Shown here piece after piece: positions 17,478 through 26,063 of a stretch of 64,000 nt of DNA (within the stretch, counting starts at the first letter, position 1; every line of letters begins with the position of its first letter). The position numbers and the translations under genes are program-made. Source of the DNA: CAYWMD01 sp964458575 (GTDB lineage: Bacteria > Verrucomicrobiota > Verrucomicrobiia > Limisphaerales > JADLHS01). The stretch is taken from NCBI GenBank assembly GCA_964458575.1, contig CAYWMD010000034.1:1-64000 (forward strand). Direction: 5' to 3'. Below the pieces are notes generated by a model. It was not told the origin of the DNA, did not search any database, and worked only from the letters and a program-made list of their open reading frames with translations.

Positions 17478-20111
17478 TCAGGGCAATGAACGCCGCGCCC
17501 GGTAGAAGCGCTGCGACAGGTTGGTTTGCGGATCAAGGTATTCGAACCGGTTTGTCGTCGTGACCAGGTTTGTGCGCTCCAACCAATCAATCGGCATCGC
17601 GACCAGATTTGTGGCGCGATCAATCCGGTAATTCCCCGGGTCACCGCTGACCGTCAAGCGCACCTGTCCGCCCGGCAGATAGGCGATGGCGTCCATGTGC
17701 GGCGGCTGCGGCAGGTTCACGGTCAGCGCCGCGTCTGCGCTGATCACGACCCCGGCCACGTTTGATACCACCACTGAATAATTCCCTGCGTTGCTGCTCT
17801 GAACGCTGGACAACGTGTAGGCACTCGTGGTCGCGCCGGCGATCATCGTCGCATTAAAACGCCAGCGATAGCTCAACGGCGCTCCACCAACCGCGCCCAC
17901 GGTGAACGTCGTGCCCACGCCCAGGTTCACATTGCGGCTCAACGGCTGGTTCGTGATCGTTGGCGACGGGAAATTCACGAACTTGATGGAGTCGCTGTAC
18001 ATGCGGCCGTTGCCGTTCCCATTCAGTGTGCCGCCGGCATAGGTGAACTTCAGGCTCGGCGCGGAGACGCCCGCATTCAATTTCATCCGGCCGAGATATT
18101 CCCAGGTGTTCGCTCCCGACTGTTGCAGGACCGTGGTCGTTGCGGGCAAACCGGTGCATCCGGTCTGGGTCAGCGCGGCGACAATATCGTCCGAAACGCT
18201 CGCAGCGTTACCGTGGGTAACATAAACGTCATAGATACCGCCGGCAACCGGCAGCGTGGGTTGAATCGTGAAATTCGGCGTTCCCGAAATGGCGTAACGC
18301 GAACCCGTGCCGCTCAGGCCCGCCGCCGTGCTTTTCAGCGTCGAATCCGAGAAGCCGGAATCCGTGTACGGCGGGTTCGAGGTCAAACCACCACCCGCGC
18401 CGCGGCTCTCGACAATGACATCGTTCACCACGCCGGCCGGATTGGATTTGAAGGTGAAGTCACCCGAAGTCGCCTGCAAGCCCGTCCCATTCCGCGAGCG
18501 AACGCGGTAGTGGTAGGTCGTGTTGGGACTGAGTCCGGCGATGTTCAAAGCGTGGTTCAGCGTCAAGGTGGCGTTGCTCACGGTGCTGCCATAAGAGTTG
18601 GTCGGTCCGTAATCCACGGTGCTGTTGCCATTTTCGTCAGTCATCCAGGTGATGGTTGCGCTCGTGTCCGTGACATTGATCGCGGCCAAGTTGGAGATGA
18701 GCGGCGGCGTGGCGTCCGGTGGCAACACGAGCGTGATGGCGCGGTTGGTGCCGGCGACGAGAGTTAAATTGGTGGTTACAACCCCCAAATCCGTGGCCGT
18801 GGCGCTGACGGTGTACGACCCGGGCGTTGTCTCGAAGAACGCGAACTTACCGTGTGGCTCGGTCTGCTGGCTGCGGAGCGGCGAAGTGTTGATGGTGATG
18901 GTAGCGTTGTAAACGGCCTGACCGTCTGATTGCCGCGTCACTGTGCCCCGGAGGATCGCCTTGGTAGGAGTTGTCTTCCAAGGAATGGCCGGCACGTTTT
19001 CCCAGGTGGGTTGATGATTATCCCGGACGTAAGCCAGCGTGACCGGAACGTTCGGCGTACCGCTGTTCGGCTCGCGATAGCTGTAAAGCACGGACCCGAG
19101 CAAAGGTTTGTTCCGGATGTAATCAAGCTGCCACACGGTGTTCTCCTTCGTGTTCAAGTAAGCGCCCTGCCCGTTGTAAACCCGCCGGACACCTTGATGG
19201 GTATAGGCATCATCCACGCGCGGCACGAAAATGCCCGCGTTGTCGGACGTGTAGCCCATCGGCATGCAGATGTCTATGATCCCCTCGCTGTTCCAGGCGG
19301 CCCAGTCCTGAAAGCGCGCATTGAAAGCGTCACTGCGGCTGCCAAACACCGCGCACGAGATGACCAGATTTGGCTTGTAAGCCAACAGGTCCGCGTTCAC
19401 CCAGCGCAGGAAATCCGTCACCTGCCGCCGCCGCCAATCGGCGAATTGGACATTGTTGTATGCGGGCTGACCGCTCAAGCCAAACTCGGCATTGTACCGT
19501 GCGATGGCCGTTGGGTTGTAACCGGAATCGGTCGTGGGATAGCGGATGTAGTCCCAATGAAATCCATCCACGTCATAACGCCGCACGACGTTCGTCGCCA
19601 TCTGGTAATTCCACAGCGTCGCGCCCGGGTGACCGGGGTCGAGGTAATAGCCCTCGGAGATGTAATTGGTGCCGGTCGAGTCCCGCGTGAGGTATTCGGG
19701 ATGCAGATTGAAGACATGGCCGGGTTGCGACGGCGACGAGGTGCTGCTCCAAATCACGAACGTGGTCACCCAGCAATGAACCTCGATGCGCGGCTTGCCG
19801 CCGCTGGTGTCATGCGCCTGGTTGATGAGCTCCTGCAAGGCATCGAAACCCGACGCAATCGCTGTCGTCTTGGGGTCGTTGAAGGTCTGGTTGTAGAATG
19901 CGTCGCCGCGCCGGCGCATCTGCACGACCACGGCGTTGAAGTTGTAGGCGCGGCAATCGGCAACGAGCTGGGTCACCTCGTTCGAATTCAAAAAACCCGT
20001 TCCCCACGCATCCACCCAGACGCCGCGAAACTCGTCGGCGCGAACGGCGGGAATCGCCACGGTGAGACCACCGATCAACCAGCCAAACCGGAGTGCAACA
20101 AGAAGTTTCAA
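17478..20111 (-). CDS. Secreted multidomain GHL10-family protein (paralogue 2)
   Basis: The 877-residue protein starts at TTG with a signal peptide ending at about residue 25 (AVRADEFRGVWVDAWG). The GHL10 barrel spans about 27-380 with the hallmark DGFHWDYIRY at 182-191. After it come a carboxypeptidase-regulatory-like domain (about 385-465), a fibronectin type III domain (about 468-560), a golvesin-like beta domain (about 565-710), an Ig-like domain (about 713-795) and a C-terminal segment ending FYRARRSLP. Unlike the other paralogues it has no recognisable dyad element in its 88-base upstream gap. It is therefore probably cotranscribed with paralogue 3. A glycan-cleaving envelope or extracellular role is inferred from the family. 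Confidence 0.87.
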   Translation of the reverse strand: MKLLVALRFGWLIGGLTVAIPAVRADEFRGVWVDAWGTGFLNSNEVTQLVADCRAYNFNAVVVQMRRRGDAFYNQTFNDPKTTAIASGFDALQELINQAHDTSGGKPRIEVHCWVTTFVIWSSTSSPSQPGHVFNLHPEYLTRDSTGTNYISEGYYLDPGHPGATLWNYQMATNVVRRYDVDGFHWDYIRYPTTDSGYNPTAIARYNAEFGLSGQPAYNNVQFADWRRRQVTDFLRWVNADLLAYKPNLVISCAVFGSRSDAFNARFQDWAAWNSEGIIDICMPMGYTSDNAGIFVPRVDDAYTHQGVRRVYNGQGAYLNTKENTVWQLDYIRNKPLLGSVLYSYREPNSGTPNVPVTLAYVRDNHQPTWENVPAIPWKTTPTKAILRGTVTRQSDGQAVYNATITINTSPLRSQQTEPHGKFAFFETTPGSYTVSATATDLGVVTTNLTLVAGTNRAITLVLPPDATPPLISNLAAINVTDTSATITWMTDENGNSTVDYGPTNSYGSTVSNATLTLNHALNIAGLSPNTTYHYRVRSRNGTGLQATSGDFTFKSNPAGVVNDVIVESRGAGGGLTSNPPYTDSGFSDSTLKSTAAGLSGTGSRYAISGTPNFTIQPTLPVAGGIYDVYVTHGNAASVSDDIVAALTQTGCTGLPATTTVLQQSGANTWEYLGRMKLNAGVSAPSLKFTYAGGTLNGNGNGRMYSDSIKFVNFPSPTITNQPLSRNVNLGVGTTFTVGAVGGAPLSYRWRFNATMIAGATTSAYTLSSVQSSNAGNYSVVVSNVAGVVISADAALTVNLPQPPHMDAIAYLPGGQVRLTVSGDPGNYRIDRATNLVAMPIDWLERTNLVTTTNRFEYLDPQTNLSQRFYRARRSLP

Positions 20112-20199
20112 CGGCGCAACCTTCCTTCGACCGTCATCGGCGTCAAGTCCGGCATCCTACTGAAAGCAGCTTGGGAATTCATGCGATGCGGGAATTTGA

Positions 20200-23190
20200 T
20201 CAGTTCTGTTTCGCGCGGTAGAACCGCCGCGGCAGGTTCGTGGAATCATCGTCCACATAGTTGAACCAGCCGTTCGAGCCGCTGACCGGGCCGAGGGCCG
20301 ACCAGCTGGAAAAGTTGACATTGGTTGCGGCTTGCAACGTGTAACTGCCTCCGGCCGCGCCGGTCCACAAGAGACGAATCCGGCCATCGGACAACTCGGT
20401 GATCGTCTCGAAATGCGCCGGCTGCACCGGGACGGCGCACTGGATTTCCAGGGCGAGCAGTCCGTTGTTCGCGCCGAGAGCGTAAACCCGGGCATCGCTG
20501 AAATCCACCGCGCCCGTGCCGGTTTGGGTGTTTTCATTGTCGGAAGCGAAGACGTTGGTGGCCAGCGCCACGGGCGTGCCGTTCGTTGTCGTGAGGTCGT
20601 AGAGGCGCAAGTTGTTGCCGGTGACACCAACGTGGACGCCGCCCAGCAGGTTGAGCGGCACACTCATGCCGATCGGCGCGACGGTCGCCGGAAATCCCGG
20701 ATCGGCGTGGTTGCGAATGGTTGTGCCGGTACCGGCGACCAGATCGAACGCGACTTGTCGCAGGTTTTGGGAAGTTGCCTTGCCCCAGAATGTGTTGCCG
20801 GCGCCGAACGTAAGGCCCAAGCCGAACGCCCCAGCCGGAGCATCGGCCACTGTCACGAGCTGCGCGGTGAAGTTCGTGCCATTGACCGTGGTGAGAATGG
20901 CGACGACGTTGCCACTGCGCGCGGCGAGGATGATTTGTGTATTGGTGCCGGCGCCGCGCAGGTCCAGCGTGTCCCCCCAACGCTGGTTGTTGCCTGCGCC
21001 CGGGTCGCCGGAATAAGCGACGACCGGCACGGCGCCGGGACTGTCATTGGCCCAGCGGTAAAGCTTGAACGCGGTCGTGGTTCCAGCGGTGGTCAGGTTG
21101 CCGGCATAAACGACGCCGTCATCGGCCGCACCAACCATGAGCAGAGAATACGTGCCGCCGGAAATGCCGCTGACGTTCAACTCATGCAAATCGGCGCCGT
21201 CATTGGCATTCAGGACGTAAACGTGCGGCCCGTTCCGGCTCGCCACCAGGAGTCGTTGCGTGACCGGATTGCAGGCCATGCCCCGTTCGTAGGGCAACGC
21301 ATTGACGGTGAGGTAGGATCGCGAACCCGGCGGCAGACTCCACAAGGGCGTGACGCCAACGGGCAGGCAGGCCGAATGCACGACCAGGCTCGCGACGCGG
21401 CTGGTGACGGCACCGTGCGTGTTCGTGATGACGACGCGATAACCGCCGGCCAGGCTGATTTGGATATTGGTCCGGACGAGTTGATCGGTTGTCTCGCCCG
21501 CAAGATTGTCGCCATTGAATTGCCACTGATAGGCGAGCGGCGCTTCCCCGTTCGCGGTGACGGTGAAGGCGACGGTCTGGCCGACAAAAGCCACCCGGTC
21601 CGCCGGCTCAGTGATAATCGAGGGCGACGCCGGCGGGACGTTGGTGGTGAGCACCAGATTCTGTTCATACATGTTGCCGGTGACGGCGCCGATGGCAACG
21701 TTCACGGTTGCGCTTGCCGGAACAAAGCCTGCCATGCTGGCCGTCACTTCGTAGCTGCCGGGCGGAAGATCAATGAAAGCATAAAAGCCCGTTCCATCAT
21801 TTGTCTGCGTCCGGTTGGCGGGCCCGGTGATCGTCACCTTGGCGCCATCCGCCCACATGCCGCCGGGAGAAATTGTGACCGTGCCCATCATGTGGCCGTT
21901 GGTGGGAGATGTTTTCCAGGGCATCGTGGGAACATCATCCCACGTCGGTGTAACCTGGGAAACCAGCGAAGGGCTGAACCCGGACCACGTGCCGCCGTTG
22001 TAGGGGACCCGATAGGAATAGCCGCTGAATCCCTGGGCGTAGTTTCCGGCGGGCGACGCATCGCGTGTCAGCTGGAGTTCCAGTATCGCGTTGGCGAGCG
22101 AGTTCAAGTAGGTGCCCGGCCCGACGATCATGTGCCGGTTGAACTTGCGATCTTTCTCAAAATCCATCCAGCGCGTGTAATCGGCTGGGAGACTCGCCCA
22201 GTTGTAATAGGTCATCGGCACGGCCATGTCCACGATGCCTTCCTGCATCCAACTGTCCCAGTCCGAGTAAACATCATAGTACGGCCGCGTGGCCTGGAAC
22301 GCCGCCCGGGTCGAAGCGGTGGGCGAGGGATTCCAGGTGACGAAAGAGCCCGACTGTTTCACCCACGGCTTGCTCTTCTGAATTCGGGCATAGACTTGAC
22401 GCACGACGGCGGTCACCTGGTCGCGGCGCCATTGCTTGAATTGCTCGTTCGAAGCCGCCGGTTGCCCGGCCAGACCGTAGCGCGCATTGTAGCGGGCGAT
22501 GCTCGTCGGATTGTATCCCTGGTTGTTCGCCGTGAACCGGATGTAGTCGTAGTGGATGCCATCAATGTCAAAGTTGTTCACCAGGTCCATGGCCACATTG
22601 ACGGTGTATTGCAGGGCCAGCGGGTGGCCGGGGTCGAAGGCCTTGTCGCTCACTTCGGCGCCGGCGTCGTCCCGGCTGGGCCAGTAATTGTCCAGGTCGG
22701 TCAGGCTGCCCGTGGGCGGATCGCTGTGCTGGGAATAGACCGTCCCACCGCTGGTGCGGAAAGTGACGATCCAGCAATGAACTTCAATGCGCTTCTTCCC
22801 GCCAGTCGTGTCGTGGGCCGCGTTGATGACCGCCTGCAAGGCGTTGAAGTTGGCCGGTGAAAGGCCAGACATGTAGGGCTCGCCCATGCTGGACGGGTAA
22901 CAGGCGTCGCAATTCCGGCGCACTTCGACGATAACAGCATTGCAGTTCGCGTCGCGGATCTGCCCCTTCGTACTGGTGCCAGGAACTCCCAGCAAGTCGT
23001 CCACCTGACTTTGACTCAAAATGCCGGTCCCCCAGGTATCCACCCAAAAGGCGCGGTATTCAGCAGCGCTTGCCGCGCCCAGGCAACCCGCCAGAATCAA
23101 TCCGGCAAACAGGAGCGCCGCGCGAAGTCCCAAAGGAGTTGTGTCCAAATTCTTCTGGCCTGCCTGGAAAAGCCCCTGTGGATGCAGCAT
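20200..23190 (-). CDS. Secreted multidomain GHL10-family protein (paralogue 3)
   Basis: The 996-residue product from the ATG at 23188-23190 has an N-terminal signal; a longer frame back to 23361 would run through the conserved upstream element. The GHL10 barrel (about 44-400) carries DGIHYDYIRF at 210-219 and DPGHP at 186-190. A carboxypeptidase-regulatory-like domain (about 430-520), an Ig-like domain (about 550-640) and a beta-rich, propeller-like segment (about 655-890) follow, ending FYRAKQN. The first 515 residues mirror paralogue 1 almost residue for residue. LAGC in the signal could be read as a lipobox, but a signal peptidase I site (ASA-AEY) follows, so free secretion seems likelier. 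Confidence 0.88.
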   Translation of the reverse strand: MLHPQGLFQAGQKNLDTTPLGLRAALLFAGLILAGCLGAASAAEYRAFWVDTWGTGILSQSQVDDLLGVPGTSTKGQIRDANCNAVIVEVRRNCDACYPSSMGEPYMSGLSPANFNALQAVINAAHDTTGGKKRIEVHCWIVTFRTSGGTVYSQHSDPPTGSLTDLDNYWPSRDDAGAEVSDKAFDPGHPLALQYTVNVAMDLVNNFDIDGIHYDYIRFTANNQGYNPTSIARYNARYGLAGQPAASNEQFKQWRRDQVTAVVRQVYARIQKSKPWVKQSGSFVTWNPSPTASTRAAFQATRPYYDVYSDWDSWMQEGIVDMAVPMTYYNWASLPADYTRWMDFEKDRKFNRHMIVGPGTYLNSLANAILELQLTRDASPAGNYAQGFSGYSYRVPYNGGTWSGFSPSLVSQVTPTWDDVPTMPWKTSPTNGHMMGTVTISPGGMWADGAKVTITGPANRTQTNDGTGFYAFIDLPPGSYEVTASMAGFVPASATVNVAIGAVTGNMYEQNLVLTTNVPPASPSIITEPADRVAFVGQTVAFTVTANGEAPLAYQWQFNGDNLAGETTDQLVRTNIQISLAGGYRVVITNTHGAVTSRVASLVVHSACLPVGVTPLWSLPPGSRSYLTVNALPYERGMACNPVTQRLLVASRNGPHVYVLNANDGADLHELNVSGISGGTYSLLMVGAADDGVVYAGNLTTAGTTTAFKLYRWANDSPGAVPVVAYSGDPGAGNNQRWGDTLDLRGAGTNTQIILAARSGNVVAILTTVNGTNFTAQLVTVADAPAGAFGLGLTFGAGNTFWGKATSQNLRQVAFDLVAGTGTTIRNHADPGFPATVAPIGMSVPLNLLGGVHVGVTGNNLRLYDLTTTNGTPVALATNVFASDNENTQTGTGAVDFSDARVYALGANNGLLALEIQCAVPVQPAHFETITELSDGRIRLLWTGAAGGSYTLQAATNVNFSSWSALGPVSGSNGWFNYVDDDSTNLPRRFYRAKQN

Positions 23191-23221
23191 AATTGCGATT
23201 ACACTTGCATCATTACGACTG

Positions 23222-23267
23222 GATTCAAGCCTTTTGACGGAGGCACACCCTACATAAAGATGCAACC
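23222..23267 (-). promoter_or_regulatory. Shared upstream element, copy A (GHL10 paralogue 3), with dyad at 23251-23264
   Basis: About 46 bases nearly identical to copy B at 25956-26002. Shared blocks on the + strand are GATTCAAGCCTTTTGACGG and CCCTACATAAAGATGC. The dyad TACAT-AAAG-ATGCA lies 61 bases before the ATG of paralogue 3. High conservation outside coding sequence suggests a promoter/operator or a 5' leader. Confidence 0.65.
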
Positions 23268-23288
23268 ACGCCTCGATTCGGCTTCCAG

Positions 23289-25859
23289 CTACGGGGTAAT
23301 CCGCCTGGCCCGATAAAAGCGCTGGGGCAGACCCGTTTCCGGATCGGTGTATTCGAACCAATTTGTGCTCGTGAAAAGATTCGTCAGTTCCAACCAGTCT
23401 ATCGGGATGGCGGACGAGTTCGTGCCGCGATCTATCCCATAATTCCCCGGACTGCCGCTGACGGTCAATCGCACCTGCCCGTCCGGCAGAAGGTGGATCG
23501 CGTCAATGTGCGGGGCCGGCGGTTGGAGCACGGTTAGAACCGCGTCGCCGCTGATGACAAAGTCAGCAACGTTGGACACCACCACCGAATAACTGCCCGC
23601 ATTACTGCTTTGAACACTGGTCAGGGTGTAAGCGCTGTCCGTGGCGCCCGCGAGATTGGTTGTGTTGAAACGCCACTGATAGCTGAACGGCATCGTGCCG
23701 CTGGCCGTGACGTTGAAGGTGACCATGGCCCCGAGGTTGGTCGTGACACTTTGCGGTGGCGCGGCGATGGATGGTGGAACGTAAACCGTGAGCATCGCCG
23801 GAGAACTCGTGACCGAACCTGCCGTGTTGGTGACCAACACGGTGTATTCACCGGCGTTGGTGCTCTGGACTGCGTGGCGGGTGTAAGCACTGGTGGTGGC
23901 CCCACTGATGTTCGTCCCCTTGAAACGCCACTGGTAGCCTGGGACCGGATTACCGCCCGCCGTCACAAAGAAACTGGCGTCCGTGCCCGCGATATTGGTA
24001 CGACTCTGCGGCTGGCTGGTGATTCCCGGCGGCGCAAACGTCGTGGCGCTGGCCGGAGCGGAATCGAGCGAGACGGTGTAATTGTTCGTCGCGCGGACGA
24101 TGTAATAATACGTCTTGTTCGTGATCAGCCCCGTGTTCGAGTAACTGGAGGCATTAGGGCCGACGGAAGCAATGGGAAAGAAAGGCCCGCCCGGAACGAT
24201 GCTTAACAGGACCGCAAAGCCGGTTTCGTTGTTGGCGTTGTCCGTCCACGCAAGATTGATCTGAGTCCCGCTTATCGGCGTGGCGGTCAAGCCGGTGGGG
24301 GCCCCGGGCGGGTTGAGGAACAAATCGTACCGAACAATGTCCCCGGCCAGCACGGTGGTGTTGGTGACGGTTTGCGAAGTCGAGCCCGATTTACTGGCGG
24401 TTACCGAGTACGTCGTGCCACCCGCCGTCGCAGGAATGAGCGTTGCGACATAGTAACCGTTACCGTCGCTTTTGACCGCCGGCCGGCCCGAAACGGTCAC
24501 CGTGGCGTCGTCCACATAATCGCCCGTTGCGGCATTGCGAACGCGGCCCCACATGATGCCTTCGGTGGCGGTGGCCGGATTGCGCCAGGGCATCGCAGGG
24601 ACGGTCGCCGTGGACGTATAAATGTTCGCCGCCGCGTAACTCCACCAATCGCCGCTGTCGTACGCCGTTGCGATCGGAACTCCGTAGGAGTAGGTGACTC
24701 CGCCATTCAGACCGGCGTTGTAGGCGTATTGGAGTTGAATCACGGTGTTGGCCCGGGTGTTCATGTACGCGCCAAGGCCCATGTAGATGTGCCGATTGTA
24801 TCGCCAGCAGGAGTAAGCCCGGTCGCACCACGCGTTGTACAAGCTGCTGTTGTTGGTCTGGGCCTTGTAATTCATCGGAATGGCGGCATCGAGCCAGCCG
24901 TTTTGCAGCATGGTGGGCCAGTCCGAGTAATACGTGTAAGCCTCCTCCGAAGTAAACGTGCAGTTGCCCGGCGGTCCGCCAAACGCCATCACTGATGAGG
25001 TGTGTCGGAGCGGTTGACGCGGATTGGTTTTGATGGACTGAATTTCCGCCTGGCAACGCGCGATGAGTTCGTTCTTAAACCGCCGGCGATAGTTGTTATA
25101 GGTGGCGTCCGTGGCGCTGGGCGTGCCGACGTAGCCGGTGTTGCGCCGATAACGGGCCAGCCCCGAATTGGTATAAGTGGCGGCACTGTATGCCGGGAAA
25201 CCCAGTCCCGCGCTGTACTCGGTACCGCCGTGTTCATCGTCCCAGTGGATGCCATCAATCTGGTAGTTCGTGACCAGCTCCCGGACGATGCTGATGATAT
25301 ACTCCTGCGCGTCGCCCGACCCCATGTCGAGCATGTAGTAACCGTTAATGGCCACCACGGTGTTGCCCTCACTGTTGGCTTGCGGCACCATCATCCATTC
25401 CGGGTGGGCCGCAAGCGTGGCGTTGCCCGCCGGCGGCCACACAGTCGAAACCCGGTACATGGCGGCCGCGCTGCCCCCCAGCCAGGCATGGACTTCGATG
25501 CCGTTGGCGTGGGCCTGCTGACAAAGATACTCGAGCGGATCAAAATTGGATTTCACGCGCGTGGACCACGGAAGAATGGAGGATTTCCAGTGTGCCCCAT
25601 GCGACGCCGTGCCATTGGCATCCATATACCCAAGCGCCTGGACAATGACCGCGTTGTAACGGCCGGCCACAAGGCTTGCCACCATGGTATCCACTTCGCT
25701 TGTGCTACCCATGCCCACGTGAAAAATGTCGGCCCAAGCCGCGCGGAATTGTTGAGCGGGGAGCGGATGGGCCGCGCCAACGCAAAGCACGCCGAACGCA
25801 ACAATGCCACGCAGTTGTTTTAGCATACGCAAGCCGGAGCGCGTCATGTGATGGTTCAT
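23289..25859 (-). CDS. Secreted multidomain GHL10-like protein with altered active-site motif (paralogue 4)
   Basis: The 856-residue product is counted from the ATG at 25857-25859, which gives a signal peptide ending near residue 36 (PLPAQQFRAAWADIFHVG). A GTG at 25955 and an ATG at 25826 are alternatives. The barrel (about 37-450) matches GHL10, but the hallmark reads DGIHWDDEHG at 202-211, so the usual D-Y-x-R-[FY] is changed. A carboxypeptidase-regulatory-like domain (about 480-565), a fibronectin type III domain (about 575-655), two Ig-like domains (about 660-745 and 747-830) and a tail ending FYRARRITP follow. Substrate or activity may differ from the other three. Its 5' region carries copy B of the shared element. 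Confidence 0.84.
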   Translation of the reverse strand: MNHHMTRSGLRMLKQLRGIVAFGVLCVGAAHPLPAQQFRAAWADIFHVGMGSTSEVDTMVASLVAGRYNAVIVQALGYMDANGTASHGAHWKSSILPWSTRVKSNFDPLEYLCQQAHANGIEVHAWLGGSAAAMYRVSTVWPPAGNATLAAHPEWMMVPQANSEGNTVVAINGYYMLDMGSGDAQEYIISIVRELVTNYQIDGIHWDDEHGGTEYSAGLGFPAYSAATYTNSGLARYRRNTGYVGTPSATDATYNNYRRRFKNELIARCQAEIQSIKTNPRQPLRHTSSVMAFGGPPGNCTFTSEEAYTYYSDWPTMLQNGWLDAAIPMNYKAQTNNSSLYNAWCDRAYSCWRYNRHIYMGLGAYMNTRANTVIQLQYAYNAGLNGGVTYSYGVPIATAYDSGDWWSYAAANIYTSTATVPAMPWRNPATATEGIMWGRVRNAATGDYVDDATVTVSGRPAVKSDGNGYYVATLIPATAGGTTYSVTASKSGSTSQTVTNTTVLAGDIVRYDLFLNPPGAPTGLTATPISGTQINLAWTDNANNETGFAVLLSIVPGGPFFPIASVGPNASSYSNTGLITNKTYYYIVRATNNYTVSLDSAPASATTFAPPGITSQPQSRTNIAGTDASFFVTAGGNPVPGYQWRFKGTNISGATTSAYTRHAVQSTNAGEYTVLVTNTAGSVTSSPAMLTVYVPPSIAAPPQSVTTNLGAMVTFNVTASGTMPFSYQWRFNTTNLAGATDSAYTLTSVQSSNAGSYSVVVSNVADFVISGDAVLTVLQPPAPHIDAIHLLPDGQVRLTVSGSPGNYGIDRGTNSSAIPIDWLELTNLFTSTNWFEYTDPETGLPQRFYRARRITP

Positions 25860-25955
25860 GGTGCGATACTGCCGTTGACGAAAAGCCCAGTGGCAAGGCG
25901 GGCCAAGACCGATGACTGATTCATAATCCGAACCAAACTCGCATCCCCGCGTCAC

Positions 25956-26002
25956 GATTCAAGCCTTTTGACGGGAGGCCAACCCTACATAAAGATGCGA
26001 CC
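25956..26002 (-). promoter_or_regulatory. Shared upstream element, copy B (GHL10 paralogue 4), with dyad at 25986-25999
   Basis: The + strand shows GATTCAAGCCTTTTGACGG and CCCTACATAAAGATGCGACC, matching copy A with only a few differences. The dyad TACAT-AAAG-ATGCG is 127 bases from the preferred ATG of paralogue 4, farther than in the other copies. This could mean a longer leader or a different start codon. Confidence 0.65.
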
Positions 26003-26063
26003 GGGCTTATGCCAGCCGCATTGCCGGTCCGTTGAGCCGGTCAATGCCGCCCGGCCGACCGGT

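Noticed and set aside
20332..22860. 842-codon open frame on the + strand opposite GHL10 paralogue 3
   Set aside because: It is the antisense shadow of a gene with clear signal peptide, family motif and domains; its residue make-up (many Arg, Gly, Val, His) is typical of GC-rich antisense frames.
17744..24060. Repeated Ig-like coding blocks in GHL10 genes as a DNA repeat array or CRISPR
   Set aside because: The similarity is due to homologous protein domains (SSVQSSNAG.YSVVVSNVA); there are no short direct repeats with equal spacers.
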